Of a stretch of DNA of 64,000 nucleotides, positions 1 through 9,380 are shown in pieces (the first letter of the stretch is position 1; each line of letters begins with the position of its first letter). The stretch is from Phenylobacterium soli (lineage in GTDB: Bacteria > Pseudomonadota > Alphaproteobacteria > Caulobacterales > Caulobacteraceae). The notes under the pieces were generated by a model. It saw only the letters and a program-made list of their open reading frames with translations, was not told where the DNA came from and ran no database searches. The position numbers and the translations under genes are program-made. The DNA lies in assembly GCF_003254475.1 (NCBI RefSeq), contig NZ_QFYQ01000001.1:682001-746000 (forward strand), written 5' to 3'.

Positions 1-237
1 TCGGAGAAGAAAGCCGACCGCTTCGTCGGCCGCCTCAAGACCCTGCAGGATGACCTCGGCGTGCTCAACGACATCGCCACCGCCGAGACCCTGCTAGCCG
101 GCCTCGACCTTACCCCCGAAGCCGCCTTCGCCGCCGGCGAACTCGAGGGCCTGCGCATGGCCGACAAGGCCAAGACGCTCGCCGCCGCCGCCAAGGCCCT
201 CACCCGCCTCGCCGCCGACCGGCCGTTCTGGGCCTAA
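1..237 (+). CDS. CHAD domain protein, C-terminal fragment
   Basis: The reading frame is open from base 1 to a TAA at 235-237, so this is the last 78 residues of a gene that begins outside the window. The helical sequence contains LQDDLGVLNDIA near its start, a pattern typical of the last conserved part of CHAD (conserved histidine alpha-helical) domains, which bind polyphosphate and often follow a CYTH triphosphatase domain. The conserved histidines would lie upstream of the window. Whether a CYTH domain is present cannot be seen. The next gene is 272 bases away across a palindrome-rich spacer. Confidence 0.75.
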   Translation, partial: SEKKADRFVGRLKTLQDDLGVLNDIATAETLLAGLDLTPEAAFAAGELEGLRMADKAKTLAAAAKALTRLAADRPFWA

Positions 238-460
238 AGCCCTCTCCCGCCTGCGGGAGAGGAAGGGTGAGGGCCGGCGCGTGCGAACGGTTCCGCGCCG
301 GATGACGGCCCAAGGGCCCTCGATCCTCCCCCAGCGCGCAGCGCGAAGAGGGGGAGGTGGTCCGGAGGACCGGAGGGGGTTGAACCCCACTCACCCCTCA
401 GCCGCCCTGCCCCTCAACCCCCTCAGTCCCTCCGGGACAGCTCCCCCTCGGGGGGAGCAT
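238..460. repeat. Cluster of intergenic GC-rich palindromes
   Basis: Four palindromes lie in this spacer. CCTCTCCC/GGGAGAGG (241-262) is followed by a GGTGAGGG-type tail. CCTCCCCC/GGGGGAGG (325-357) encloses a GCGC-rich core and is followed by a GGTCCGGAGGACCGGAGGGGG stretch. GTCCC/GGGAC is at 426-438 and GCTCCCCC/GGGGGAGC at 440-458. They resemble the dispersed REP-like or MITE-like palindromes of many Caulobacterales. No gene is evident between 238 and 509. Transcription termination for the CHAD gene is possible but no T-tract follows. Confidence 0.6.
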
Positions 461-509
461 CTGCAGATTGGATTTGCCTTTCCGGGATTTTCATGTTCTA
501 CTTTTGTTC

Positions 510-1091
510 ATGGCGACCGACGTCGATCTCCAGGCTGGCCTGAGCCGTCTCTTCCGTCTCGGGATGGAATTGGCCGAGCGCATCCAGCAGGACGCCATGG
601 AGGCCGAGCAGCCGGAGACCCGCGCCAAGCTCGCTGCCGCCTTCCACCGCATCTCCCGCTCCGTCCGTCAGACCGCGGCCCTCAAGCTGCGCCTCGAACG
701 CGAGGCCAAGCGCGCGGTCCGCGAGGACCAGGCGGCGGTGCGCGCCGACCGTGAGCGCCAGGTCGACCTGCGCAAGACCCGCATCAAAGCCCGGGTCGAA
801 CAGCTCATCTGGACCGAGTACGAAGGCGAGGACGCCGACAGGCGCGAAAGCATCCTCGAGGACCTCCTCGACGCCGACGCCCTCGAAGACGACTTCCTGG
901 ACCTGTCCCCCGAAGCCGAGATCGCCAGGCTCTGCATGGACCTGGGCCTGCCTTCTCCCCCTGCGGGAGAAGGTGGCGGGCGAAGCCCGACGGATGAGGG
1001 GTCGATGATCCCTTCCACCGCCGCTCAAGACCGCGACGCCTTCGACGCCGCCCCCCTTCTCCCGCAAGGGGAGAAGGAAGACCCCGGCTGA
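510..1091 (+). CDS. Hypothetical coiled-coil protein with palindrome-derived C-terminus
   Basis: Conserved-hypothetical type protein of 193 residues if started at the ATG at 510; an upstream start at 468 would add 14 residues encoded by spacer sequence. The first 150 residues are charged and helical, rich in Arg, Glu and Ala, with no membrane segment or catalytic motif that I recognise. The last 45 residues differ in style (Pro/Gly/Ser rich) and are encoded by two copies of the palindromic repeat seen in the spacer (951-1001 and 1055-1077). Repeat insertion has therefore probably replaced or extended the native C-terminus. The gene precedes ahcY. Function unknown. Confidence 0.6.
   Translation: MATDVDLQAGLSRLFRLGMELAERIQQDAMEAEQPETRAKLAAAFHRISRSVRQTAALKLRLEREAKRAVREDQAAVRADRERQVDLRKTRIKARVEQLIWTEYEGEDADRRESILEDLLDADALEDDFLDLSPEAEIARLCMDLGLPSPPAGEGGGRSPTDEGSMIPSTAAQDRDAFDAAPLLPQGEKEDPG
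951..1077. repeat. Two palindromic repeats inside a coding region
   Basis: CCTTCTCCC/GGGAGAAGG occurs at 951-973, followed by GGGC/GCCC and a GGATGAGGGG tail to 1001. A second CCTTCTCCC/GGGAGAAGG pair occurs at 1055-1077. Both lie in frame within the 510-1091 gene and are relatives of the palindrome at 241-262. The sequence shows repeat and reading frame together; mobilisation is an inference. Confidence 0.6.
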
Positions 1092-1115
1092 CCCGAGCCG
1101 AAGGCGCCCAGCACT

Positions 1116-1191
1116 ACGAAACCCACGAACCCCGCGCAGCCGATCGGTCCGCGCCGCAAATCCGCGCGCCCAGCCCGTTCGTGGGTTTCGT
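1116..1191. repeat. 15-bp perfect inverted repeat with 46-bp loop
   Basis: ACGAAACCCACGAAC (1116-1130) is matched by its exact reverse complement at 1177-1191. The 46-bp interval is GC-rich. It lies between the stop of the 510-1091 gene and the ahcY control region. It could act as a strong terminator-like stem, or be a short non-autonomous repeat element. There is no U-tract directly after the stem. Confidence 0.6.
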
Positions 1192-1237
1192 GCCTTGGCG
1201 GCTCCAGGAAACGGCCCCACCGCGCCACGGCAGAGAC

Positions 1238-1253
1238 ATAAAGCTTTCTTTAT
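1238..1253. promoter_or_regulatory. Candidate SahR/SAH-type operator upstream of ahcY
   Basis: ATAAAG-N4-CTTTAT is a 16-bp interrupted palindrome in an AT-rich island within GC-rich DNA, about 85 bases before ahcY. From memory, alphaproteobacterial methionine and SAM-cycle genes carry similar ATAAAG...CTTTAT operators for ArsR-type regulators of the SahR group, which sense S-adenosylhomocysteine. The palindrome is seen; the regulator assignment is inferred. No such regulator gene lies in the window. Confidence 0.5.
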
Positions 1254-1260
1254 ATCCTTG

Positions 1261-1289
1261 TTGCGACCTTGCGGACGCGCCGCTATAGG
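1261..1289 (+). promoter_or_regulatory. Probable ahcY promoter
   Basis: TTGCGAC at 1261-1267 and GCTATAGG at 1282-1289 are 14 bases apart. This fits the Caulobacter housekeeping pattern TTGACGS-N10-14-GCTANAWC with mismatches. It starts 7 bases after the ATAAAG-N4-CTTTAT palindrome, so a repressor bound there would sit at the edge of the -35 element. Confidence 0.45.
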
Positions 1290-1336
1290 AGCCGGCACGG
1301 AAAACCGCCCCTCCCAAATCGCCCCAAGGACATCCC

Positions 1337-2728
<1,392 letters not shown>

Positions 2729-2786
2729 GACCAGCCGCCGCCGGGCCGATCGGTCCGGCGGCGCGCCTCCTGCGCGGAGCCCGGCG

Positions 2787-4010
2787 ATGCGCCACGCCCG
2801 TCCTCGGCCCCCAGCTCCTCGCGCCCGTCGGCTGACGGGAATCGCCGCCTTTTGCGCCGCCGTGCTGCTGGCCGCGCCCGCCTGGGCCGACGACGACGAT
2901 CCGCCGCCTGCGCCCCTCGCCCTCCACCTGCGCGAAACCCTCGACCTCTGGCGCAACACCCGCGGCGGTCTGCAGGTGGGCGACACTCAGCTCAACAAGC
3001 TCCAGCTCGTCGCCGACTTCAACGGGACGCACCTCGGCCTGCCGGGCTGGACTGCGCGCCTGCAGTATTTCCGCGCCAACGGCGAGCGCCTCAGCGGCGG
3101 CCGCATCGGCGACGTCCAGACCGCCAGCAACATCGAAGCCCTCAGCACCGACCGGCTGATGGAGGCCTGGGTCGCCCGCCGGTTCGGGCGCGGCGACCTG
3201 AAGGCGGGCCTGATCGACCTCAACGCCGAGTTCGACTCGATCGGCGCGGCCGGCCTGTTCCTCAACAGCTCGCACGGCATCGGGCCGGACCTGTCCAAGA
3301 GCGGGCTCGACGGCCCGTCGATCTTCCCGGTGAGCGCGCCGGGCGCCCAGGCGCGATGGCGGCCCTCGAAGCGCCTGTCGCTCGCCGCGGCGGCGTTCGG
3401 CGGCACGCCCGGCGACCTCGCCCACCCCAAGGCCTTCGCTGCTGCGCGCCTATCGGCCCGGGACGGCGCCCTGCTGATCGGCCAGGCCAACTGGAGCCTC
3501 GGCGAGGATGCGCGCGTCGCGCTCGGCGCCTGGCGCTACACCGCCAGCTTCGACCGCCTCGACCGGCCGGACCTGCGCCAGCATGGCTGGGCCGGGACCT
3601 ATGCCTTCGTCGAGGGGCCGCTGCCGGTGGAGCATGTGAAGGGGTGGCTGCGCGCCGGCCTCACCGACCGCGGCGTCGCGACGGTGTCGGACTACCTGGG
3701 CGGCGGGCTCACCCGCGAGGCCCCGTTCGCCAGCCGGCCCGACGACGCCATCGGCCTCGCCGTCGGGCGGGCGGGCCTGGGCGGACCGGCGCGGCGGGCG
3801 GCGGGCCTGCCGGCGGCCGAGACCACCGTCGAACTCACCTATCGCTACCAGCTCAGCCACGCCTTGGCCGTGCAGCCGGACCTGCAGTACGTCCGCCATC
3901 CGGCCTCGCGCGCGGGCCTGCCGGACGCCCTGGCCGTGGGCCTGCGCCTCAGCTTCGGCCTCGACCGCACCTTCGGGGCGCCCGCTGACGCGCCCGGCCC
4001 GACGCGCTAG
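2787..4010 (+). CDS. Carbohydrate-selective porin, OprB family
   Basis: Predicted outer-membrane beta-barrel of 407 residues with an N-terminal signal peptide: a basic start, a hydrophobic stretch at about 18-33, and cleavage likely after AWA. The mature part has alternating polar/aromatic strands and OprB-like features such as LRETLDLWRNTRGG and LFLNSSHGIGPDLSKSG, and ends in a strand-like RLSFGLDRTFG region. OprB-type proteins pass sugars across the outer membrane. A GGAG lies about 7 bases before the ATG. It follows ahcY by 58 bases and precedes pdxY by 9 bases, but neither neighbour indicates the substrate. Confidence 0.8.
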   Translation: MRHARPRPPAPRARRLTGIAAFCAAVLLAAPAWADDDDPPPAPLALHLRETLDLWRNTRGGLQVGDTQLNKLQLVADFNGTHLGLPGWTARLQYFRANGERLSGGRIGDVQTASNIEALSTDRLMEAWVARRFGRGDLKAGLIDLNAEFDSIGAAGLFLNSSHGIGPDLSKSGLDGPSIFPVSAPGAQARWRPSKRLSLAAAAFGGTPGDLAHPKAFAAARLSARDGALLIGQANWSLGEDARVALGAWRYTASFDRLDRPDLRQHGWAGTYAFVEGPLPVEHVKGWLRAGLTDRGVATVSDYLGGGLTREAPFASRPDDAIGLAVGRAGLGGPARRAAGLPAAETTVELTYRYQLSHALAVQPDLQYVRHPASRAGLPDALAVGLRLSFGLDRTFGAPADAPGPTR

Positions 4011-4019
4011 GAATAAGCT

Positions 4020-4850
4020 ATGCCGGTGGCGCTCATCCTCTCGTCCTTCGTGGCGGCCAGCCGGATCGGCGGCGCGGCCCAGCAGTATGTGCTGGCCGCC
4101 CACCGCATCGATCCGGTGCTGGCGCCCACGGTCATGTTCGGCCGCAGCCCGGCCACGGGGGCGGCGGGCGAGGTGACCTCGCCGGCGGTGCTGCGCCGGA
4201 TGCTCGCCGACATCGAGGCCGACGCCATGTTCGGCATGCTCGACCTCGTCATCACCGGCCATTTCTCCTCCGCCGCCCAGGTGGAGATCGCCGCCAACCT
4301 TCTGGAGCGGGTGCGGCTCGGCGCCGAGCGGCGGCCGATGCTCATCGTCGATCCGATCATGGGCGACGCGCCTAAGGGCCTCTATGTCAAGCCGGAGGTG
4401 GCCGAGGCCGTCGCCGACCGCCTCGTCCCGCTCGCCGACTGGATCACGCCGAACCTCTGGGAGCTCGGCCGGCTGGCCGGAACCGAGGTCGTGGGCGCCG
4501 AGGACGCCGTCGCCGTGACGCGCGGGCTCGGCCGCCCCGCCCTGATCACCTCGGTCCCTGCCCGCGACGGCGAGATCGGCATCCTGCTGGTCGACGCGGC
4601 GCAGGCGGTCCTGATCGCCCATCCCAGGCTCGACCAGGCGCCGAACGGCACGGGCGATCTCGTCACCGCCTGTTTCGGCGCGGCCCTCCTCGCCGGCGAG
4701 GCGCCGGCCGCCGCCGCCGAGCGGGCCGCCCGCGCCGCCGCCGAGGCGGTCGCGGCCTCCCGCGCCCGGCGCTCGGCCGACCTGCCGCTGGTGGCGATCG
4801 CCGACCGGCTGGTGAACCCCACCGCCGCGGTGCGGGTTGAACGGCTCTGA
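4020..4850 (+). CDS. pdxY: Pyridoxal kinase
   Basis: Phosphorylates pyridoxal (and related vitamers) with ATP to give pyridoxal 5'-phosphate in the B6 salvage pathway. The 276-residue sequence is of the ribokinase-like PdxK/PdxY type: DPIMGD near residue 113, ITPNLWELGRLAG near 140, and the anion-hole/catalytic NGTGDLVTA near 208-215 with the catalytic Asp. AGGAATA precedes the ATG. The stop overlaps the start of the next gene by one base, which suggests translational coupling with the acylphosphatase. PdxY and PdxK cannot be separated with certainty from sequence alone. Confidence 0.88.
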   Translation: MPVALILSSFVAASRIGGAAQQYVLAAHRIDPVLAPTVMFGRSPATGAAGEVTSPAVLRRMLADIEADAMFGMLDLVITGHFSSAAQVEIAANLLERVRLGAERRPMLIVDPIMGDAPKGLYVKPEVAEAVADRLVPLADWITPNLWELGRLAGTEVVGAEDAVAVTRGLGRPALITSVPARDGEIGILLVDAAQAVLIAHPRLDQAPNGTGDLVTACFGAALLAGEAPAAAAERAARAAAEAVAASRARRSADLPLVAIADRLVNPTAAVRVERL

Positions 4851-5128
4851 TGCGCATCGCCGTCCGGCTGGAGATCGAGGGTCGCGTCCAGGGCGTCGGC
4901 TACCGTTGGTGGACGGTGCGCCAGGCCCGTGCGCTGGGTCTTGCCGGATGGGTCCGCAACCGCGCCGATGGCTCGGTCGAGGCGCTGGTGGTCGGCGCGC
5001 CTGAGGCCGTCGAGGCTCTTGTCGCGGCCTGCGCCACCGGGCCGGCCGCCGCCGAGGTGCGTGCGATCCGCCGCCATGCGGCGCAGGACGAAGGCCACGA
5101 CGGCTTCGAGGAAAGGGCGACGCTCTAG
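4850..5128 (+). CDS. acyP: Acylphosphatase
   Basis: Small cytoplasmic enzyme (92 residues, the normal size) hydrolysing acyl phosphates. The signature GRVQGVGYRWW holds the phosphate-binding Arg, and GWVRNRADGSVE holds the catalytic Asn. The ATG overlaps the pdxY stop codon, and the next gene starts directly after this stop, so the three form a compact unit. There is no obvious metabolic link to the kinase; the coupling may only reflect shared expression. Confidence 0.93.
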   Translation: MRIAVRLEIEGRVQGVGYRWWTVRQARALGLAGWVRNRADGSVEALVVGAPEAVEALVAACATGPAAAEVRAIRRHAAQDEGHDGFEERATL

Positions 5129-6253
5129 ATGGTCGAGATCGAGGGCTCCGCCGACCCACGCTTCGGCGGTGTCAAAGACGCCTTCGCGGCCAACTTCGCG
5201 GCCGGCGAGGAACTCGGCTGCCGCTTCACCCTTGTGGAGGCCGGCGAGACGGTGGTCGACCTGTGGGCCGGCCACGCCGACCGGGCGCGGACCATCGCCT
5301 TCGACCAGCGCACCCTGACGCCGGTGTTCTCGACCACCAAGGCCATCGCCGCCTTGCTGATCGCCCGCCTGGTCGACCAGGGAAAGCTCGCCTACGACCA
5401 GACCATCGCCTCGGTCTGGCCGGAGTTCGCGCAAGCCGGAAAGGGCGCGATCACCGTCGAGCAGGCGATGTCTCACCAGGAGGGCCTCTCGGGCTTTCCT
5501 GACAGGATGGACCCGGCCGACTGGTTCGACTGGGACCTGATCTGCGCCCGCCTGGCCGCCATGACGCCGCTCTGGCCGCCGGGCACGGCGAGCGGCTATC
5601 ACCCGATCACCTTCGGCTACATCGCCGGCGAGATCTTCCGCCGCGTCGAGGGCCGGACGATGGGCGTGGCCCTGCGCGAGGACCTCGCCGAGCCGTTCGG
5701 GCTCGATCTCTGGATCGGCCTGCCGGACGCCGAGTTCGACCGCGTCGCCGAGCTCCAGCGGCCCAGCGCCCTGCCCGCCTTCGGCCAGCTCAATCCCGCC
5801 ACCCGCGCCGCCTTCCTGACGCCATGGTCCTCGCCCGCGGGGCGCGGCCAGGCCGAGTGGCGGCGCATGGAGATCCCCTCCGCCAACGGCCACGCCACCG
5901 CCGAGGCGCTCGCTCGGCTGATGGGCGCGCTCGCCGACGACGGCTGGCTGGAGGGCGAGACCATCCTGTCGCCCGCCCTGATCGCCGAGGCTTCGCGCGA
6001 GCGGATCCGCGGCCAGGACCTCGTCCTGCCGTTCGAGATGAGCTGGGCCGCCGGCTTCATGCGCAACGCCGCCGTCCATCCCTGGGGCCCGGGCGATGAG
6101 ACCTTCGGCCACTCCGGCTGGGGCGGCTCCTGCGCCTTCGCCGACCCGCAGCGCAAGCTCGGCGGCGCCTATGTGATGAACAAGCAGTCGACCCAGCTTC
6201 TGGGCGACGACCGGCCGCGCCGGCTGATCGAGGCGGTCTACGCCAGCCTCTAG
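5129..6253 (+). CDS. Serine hydrolase, beta-lactamase class C / esterase EstB-like
   Basis: A 374-residue protein of the beta-lactamase-related (class C, DD-peptidase) fold. The SxxK nucleophile motif is STTK near residue 70 (VFSTTKAIAALL). A tyrosine motif GYHPITFGY lies near 157, and HSGWGG near 329 matches the HxG-type third motif. No signal peptide is visible, which argues for a cytoplasmic esterase of the EstB group over a true beta-lactamase. The ATG directly follows the acylphosphatase stop. A perfect hairpin follows the gene. Substrate unknown. Confidence 0.85.
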   Translation: MVEIEGSADPRFGGVKDAFAANFAAGEELGCRFTLVEAGETVVDLWAGHADRARTIAFDQRTLTPVFSTTKAIAALLIARLVDQGKLAYDQTIASVWPEFAQAGKGAITVEQAMSHQEGLSGFPDRMDPADWFDWDLICARLAAMTPLWPPGTASGYHPITFGYIAGEIFRRVEGRTMGVALREDLAEPFGLDLWIGLPDAEFDRVAELQRPSALPAFGQLNPATRAAFLTPWSSPAGRGQAEWRRMEIPSANGHATAEALARLMGALADDGWLEGETILSPALIAEASRERIRGQDLVLPFEMSWAAGFMRNAAVHPWGPGDETFGHSGWGGSCAFADPQRKLGGAYVMNKQSTQLLGDDRPRRLIEAVYASL

Positions 6254-6260
6254 AAACAGA

Positions 6261-6298
6261 CACACCCGGGCCGGCGGATCCGCGCGTGCCCGGGTGTG
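6261..6298. terminator. Bidirectional hairpin terminator
   Basis: CACACCCGGGC (6261-6271) pairs perfectly with GCCCGGGTGTG (6288-6298) across a 16-base loop. It lies between convergent genes and is placed to end both. The downstream T-content is low on both sides. Confidence 0.7.
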
Positions 6299-6322
6299 CG
6301 CCCCTTGAAGGGGAAAGCGCGC

Positions 6323-6700
6323 TTACTTCTTCTTCGGCAGCATCGACTTCAGTTCGGCCTGGGTGGCGTTGATCGTCGCCGCGCCGTTGTCGACCGCGAG
6401 GGCGGAGGTGTCGACGGCGAAGGTGTCGGCGCCCATCTTGATCGTGGCCACCTGCTTGCCGCTGGCGTCGGCCTTGACCTCCGTCACCTGGCCGATGGAG
6501 GCGCCGGTCTTGTCCTTCACCGACATGCCGCTGGCGACGCTGGCCGTCGTCCCGGCCGAGGCGGCCGGCGCGCCGGCCGCGGCGTCGGCGGCCGGCGGGG
6601 TGGTTGAGGACGCGCCGCCCGTGGCCGGAGCGGGGGCCTGGGCCGCAGCGATGGCAGGCACGGCCAGCGCCAGGGCGCTGAGGATCGGTAGAAGCCGCAT
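6323..6700 (-). CDS. Small exported PRC-barrel-like protein
   Basis: A 125-residue protein with a clear signal peptide (MRLLPILSALALAVPAIAAAQA), an Ala/Pro/Thr-rich linker to about residue 50, and a C-terminal beta-rich part: VKDKTGASIGQVTEVKAD, then TIKMGADTFAVDTSAL. This is the pattern of periplasmic PRC-barrel-type hypothetical proteins common in Caulobacterales and Sphingomonadales. It ends in LPKKK. AGGGAG precedes the ATG. Convergent with the serine hydrolase across a terminator. No function is known. Confidence 0.75.
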   Translation of the reverse strand: MRLLPILSALALAVPAIAAAQAPAPATGGASSTTPPAADAAAGAPAASAGTTASVASGMSVKDKTGASIGQVTEVKADASGKQVATIKMGADTFAVDTSALAVDNGAATINATQAELKSMLPKKK

Positions 6701-6820
6701 GGAGAACTCCCTGTGGGTCTGTCGTGTCCCCGACCCCGGCCACCGTTGTGGCGCTTTGGGGCCTGGGATTGACGCCAGTGCGGCTTCTTTCGGGCTAGGG
6801 CAGCGCTTGTTTCATACCGA

Positions 6821-7750
6821 TCATTCGGCCGGCGTGGCCTCCGCGACCGCGATCCGCACCGAGCGCGCCCGGCGCCAGGCGCCCCACAGGAAGACCGCCG
6901 CCCCGCCCCAGATGAAGACGAAGGACAGCGCCCGGAGCGGGGTGAAGGCCTCGCCTTCCGCCAGGCCGATGAAGAAGCCGATGGTCGGGGAGAGGAACTG
7001 CAGGAAGCCCATGGCCGAGAGCGGGATCCGTCGCGCGGCCCAGGCGAACAGGACCAGGGGAATGGCGGTGATCGGTCCGGCCGCCACCAGCCACGCCGAC
7101 ACCGCCGCCCCGTGGCCGAAGTGCCCCGCGCCGCTGCGCTGCAGCCAGACGACGTAGGCGAGGGCCGGCAGGCCGACCACCAGGCACTCCACGAAGAAGC
7201 CGGTCTGGGCGTCGGCCGCCACCCGCTTTCGCACGATGCCATAGCCGCCGAAGCTGAACGCCAGCACCAGGGAGATCACCGGCAGGCCGCCCATGGCCAC
7301 CGCCTGGATCGCCACGCCGACTGCCGCGAGGGCCATGGAGGCGTAGCCCAGCCGGTCGATGCGCTCGCGGAAGAGCAGGGCGCCGGCGGCCATGTTGACC
7401 AGCGGGGTGATGTAGTAGCCGAGGCTCGCCTCCAGCACGTGGCCGGTGTTCACCGCCCCGATGTAGATCACCCAGTTGGTGGCGATCAGCAGCGAGGAGA
7501 GCGCCAGCCAGGCGAAGACGCGCGGCGCCCTCAGCGCCTCGACGAGGTGGCGGCCCTGGCCGGCCAGCGCCACCAGCAGTCCCGCCGTGGGCAGGCTCCA
7601 CAGCACCCGATGGCAGAGGATCTCCCACGGGCCCACGCCCATGTGGCCGATGGTCTGGAAGACCAGCGGCACGAAGCCCCAGATGAGGTAGCAGCCGATC
7701 CCCGCCGACAGCGCCAGGCGGGAGTCGCCGGACGCCGACGAGTTCGTCAT
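6821..7750 (-). CDS. rarD: RarD/EamA-family transporter
   Basis: A 309-residue inner-membrane protein with about ten hydrophobic segments. The start GIGCYLIWGFVPLVFQTIGHMG and WEILCHRVLWSLP is characteristic of RarD (annotated chloramphenicol-sensitive protein; physiological substrate unknown) within the drug/metabolite transporter superfamily. The gene sits 3 bases downstream of asd in the same direction, so it is probably co-transcribed with it. Confidence 0.88.
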   Translation of the reverse strand: MTNSSASGDSRLALSAGIGCYLIWGFVPLVFQTIGHMGVGPWEILCHRVLWSLPTAGLLVALAGQGRHLVEALRAPRVFAWLALSSLLIATNWVIYIGAVNTGHVLEASLGYYITPLVNMAAGALLFRERIDRLGYASMALAAVGVAIQAVAMGGLPVISLVLAFSFGGYGIVRKRVAADAQTGFFVECLVVGLPALAYVVWLQRSGAGHFGHGAAVSAWLVAAGPITAIPLVLFAWAARRIPLSAMGFLQFLSPTIGFFIGLAEGEAFTPLRALSFVFIWGGAAVFLWGAWRRARSVRIAVAEATPAE

Positions 7751-7753
7751 GGC

Positions 7754-8785
7754 CTAGGCGAGCGCGGCTTGGCGGATGAGGCCGCGCTGGTGGAGAAGCT
7801 CGGCGATCTGCACCGCGTTGAGCGCCGCGCCCTTGCGCAGGTTGTCCGCCACCACCCAGAGGGACAGGCCGTGCTCGACCGTCGGGTCGTTGCGGATGCG
7901 CGAGACGAACACCGGGAACTCGCCCTGGGCTTCCTTGGGCGTGATGTAGCCGGTGGGCTCGTGCTTATCGATCACCACCAGGCCCGGCGCCTCGCGCAGG
8001 ATCTCGCGGGCCTCGTCCTCGTCGAGCGGGCTTTCGAACTCGATGTTCACCGCCTCGGAGTGGCCGACCATCACCGGCACGCGCACGCAGGTGACGGTGA
8101 GCTTGATGTCGGGATCGATCATCTTGTGCGTCTCGTCCCACATCTTGGCTTCCTCGTCGGTGTAGCCGTCGTCGCGGAACGAGCCGATGAAGGGGATGAC
8201 GTTGAAGGCGATCTGCTTGGGGAACTTCTTGGGCTCGGACGGGCCGAGGACGAAGACGCCCTTGGTCTGGTCCCACAGCTCGTCCATGCCTTCCTTGCCG
8301 GCCCCGGAGACCGACTGGTAGGTCGCCACCACCACGCGCTTGATCTTCGCCCGGTCGTGCAGCGGCTTCAGGGCCACGACGAGCTGGGCGGTCGAGCAGT
8401 TCGGGTTGGCGATGATGTTCTTGCGATCGGCCCACTCGACGTCGTCCGGATTCACCTCCGGCACGATCAGCGGCACGTCGGGGTCCATCCGCCAGGCCGA
8501 GGAATTGTCGATGACGATCGGGCCGGCGGCGCCGATCTTCGGCGACCATTCCTTGGAGAACGAGCCGGAGACGCTCATCAGCACGAGGTCGACGGTCGAG
8601 AAGTCGAACTGCTCGACGTCCTCGCAGGCGATGTTGTGCTCGCCGAAGGAGACCAGCTGCCCGATGGACTTGCGCGACGCGATCGCGTGAATCTTGTCCA
8701 CGGGGAAGTTCACTTCCTCGAGGATGTTCAGCATCTCGCGGCCCACATTGCCCGTGGCGCCGACGACGGCCACCCGGTAGCCCAT
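7754..8785 (-). CDS. asd: Aspartate-semialdehyde dehydrogenase
   Basis: Reduces 4-aspartyl phosphate to aspartate semialdehyde with NADPH, at the branch to lysine/diaminopimelate, threonine and methionine. The start is taken at MGYRVAVVGATGNVGREML, giving 343 residues, the usual length; the frame is open upstream but lacks family sequence. GATGNVG is the NADP-binding loop, NPNCSTAQ near residue 128 carries the catalytic Cys, and the C-terminal GLSLWVVADNLRKGAALNAVQ is typical. GGAG lies 8-10 bases before the ATG. dapF of the same pathway is 25 kb away. Confidence 0.96.
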   Translation of the reverse strand: MGYRVAVVGATGNVGREMLNILEEVNFPVDKIHAIASRKSIGQLVSFGEHNIACEDVEQFDFSTVDLVLMSVSGSFSKEWSPKIGAAGPIVIDNSSAWRMDPDVPLIVPEVNPDDVEWADRKNIIANPNCSTAQLVVALKPLHDRAKIKRVVVATYQSVSGAGKEGMDELWDQTKGVFVLGPSEPKKFPKQIAFNVIPFIGSFRDDGYTDEEAKMWDETHKMIDPDIKLTVTCVRVPVMVGHSEAVNIEFESPLDEDEAREILREAPGLVVIDKHEPTGYITPKEAQGEFPVFVSRIRNDPTVEHGLSLWVVADNLRKGAALNAVQIAELLHQRGLIRQAALA

Positions 8786-8896
8786 CGCAATTCTCCATTT
8801 CAGCGGGGAGCGACCCCGTACTCTCCGGGGGCTTCCGAGGCAAGGCAAACGCGCCTGGGGGTGAGATGGCCGCTGAGCTGGGCTTGCGCAACCTCC

Positions 8897-8913
8897 ATGA
8901 CCTCGGAGGTCAT
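8897..8913. promoter_or_regulatory. Palindrome upstream of thioesterase gene
   Basis: ATGACCTC-G-GAGGTCAT is a 17-bp perfect odd palindrome between the divergent asd and thioesterase genes. It touches a TTGACGGG at 8913-8920 that could be a -35 element. Its core CTCGGAG recurs in a palindrome ahead of tesB (19683-19697). Candidate operator only. Confidence 0.4.
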
Positions 8914-8969
8914 TGACGGGCGGGGCGGAAGCGGCTCGGCTGGAGCGAGCATCACAGGAGAGGCCCTTC

Positions 8970-9371
8970 ATGCCGCAAGCCGCCATCGTCCAGGACGTCG
9001 GCATGCCCTTCGCCAATCTGATGGGCGTGGAGATCCTCGAGCGCGAGAAGAGCCGGATCGTCGGCCGTCTGACCGTGCGCGAAGACCTCTGCACGGCCGG
9101 CGGCATCCTGCACGGCGGCGCCTACATGGCGTTCGCCGATTCCCTCGGCGCCATCGGCGGCTTCCTCAACCTGCCGCCGGGGGCGCGCACCACCACGCTC
9201 GAGAGCAAGACCAACTTCCTGGGCTCGGCGAGGGTGGGGTCGCGGGTGATCGGCGAAACGACGCCGTTGCACATCGGTCGCCGCTCCAGCGTCTGGCAGA
9301 CACGGATCACCGCCGAGGACGGCAAGCTGCTCGCGCTCGTCACCCAGACCCAGATGACCGTGGAAGGCTGA
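8970..9371 (+). CDS. PaaI-family hotdog thioesterase
   Basis: A 133-residue single hotdog-fold protein. GGILHGGAYMAFADSLGAIGGF carries the usual HGG and Asp-containing catalytic helix of PaaI/YbaW-like acyl-CoA thioesterases, and the last strands (SSVWQTRITAEDGKLLALVTQTQ) are typical. The start at 8970 is chosen because CAGGAGAGG sits 8-16 bases upstream; a longer frame from 8913 lacks a ribosome site. The physiological acyl-CoA is unknown. Divergent from asd, convergent with the 9381-9872 gene. Confidence 0.88.
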   Translation: MPQAAIVQDVGMPFANLMGVEILEREKSRIVGRLTVREDLCTAGGILHGGAYMAFADSLGAIGGFLNLPPGARTTTLESKTNFLGSARVGSRVIGETTPLHIGRRSSVWQTRITAEDGKLLALVTQTQMTVEG

Positions 9372-9380
9372 GACGGCCCT

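Noticed and set aside
5129..6253. True class C beta-lactamase (resistance gene)
   Set aside because: No signal peptide and an EstB-like motif set; it sits in an operon with pdxY and acylphosphatase, so an esterase role is more likely.
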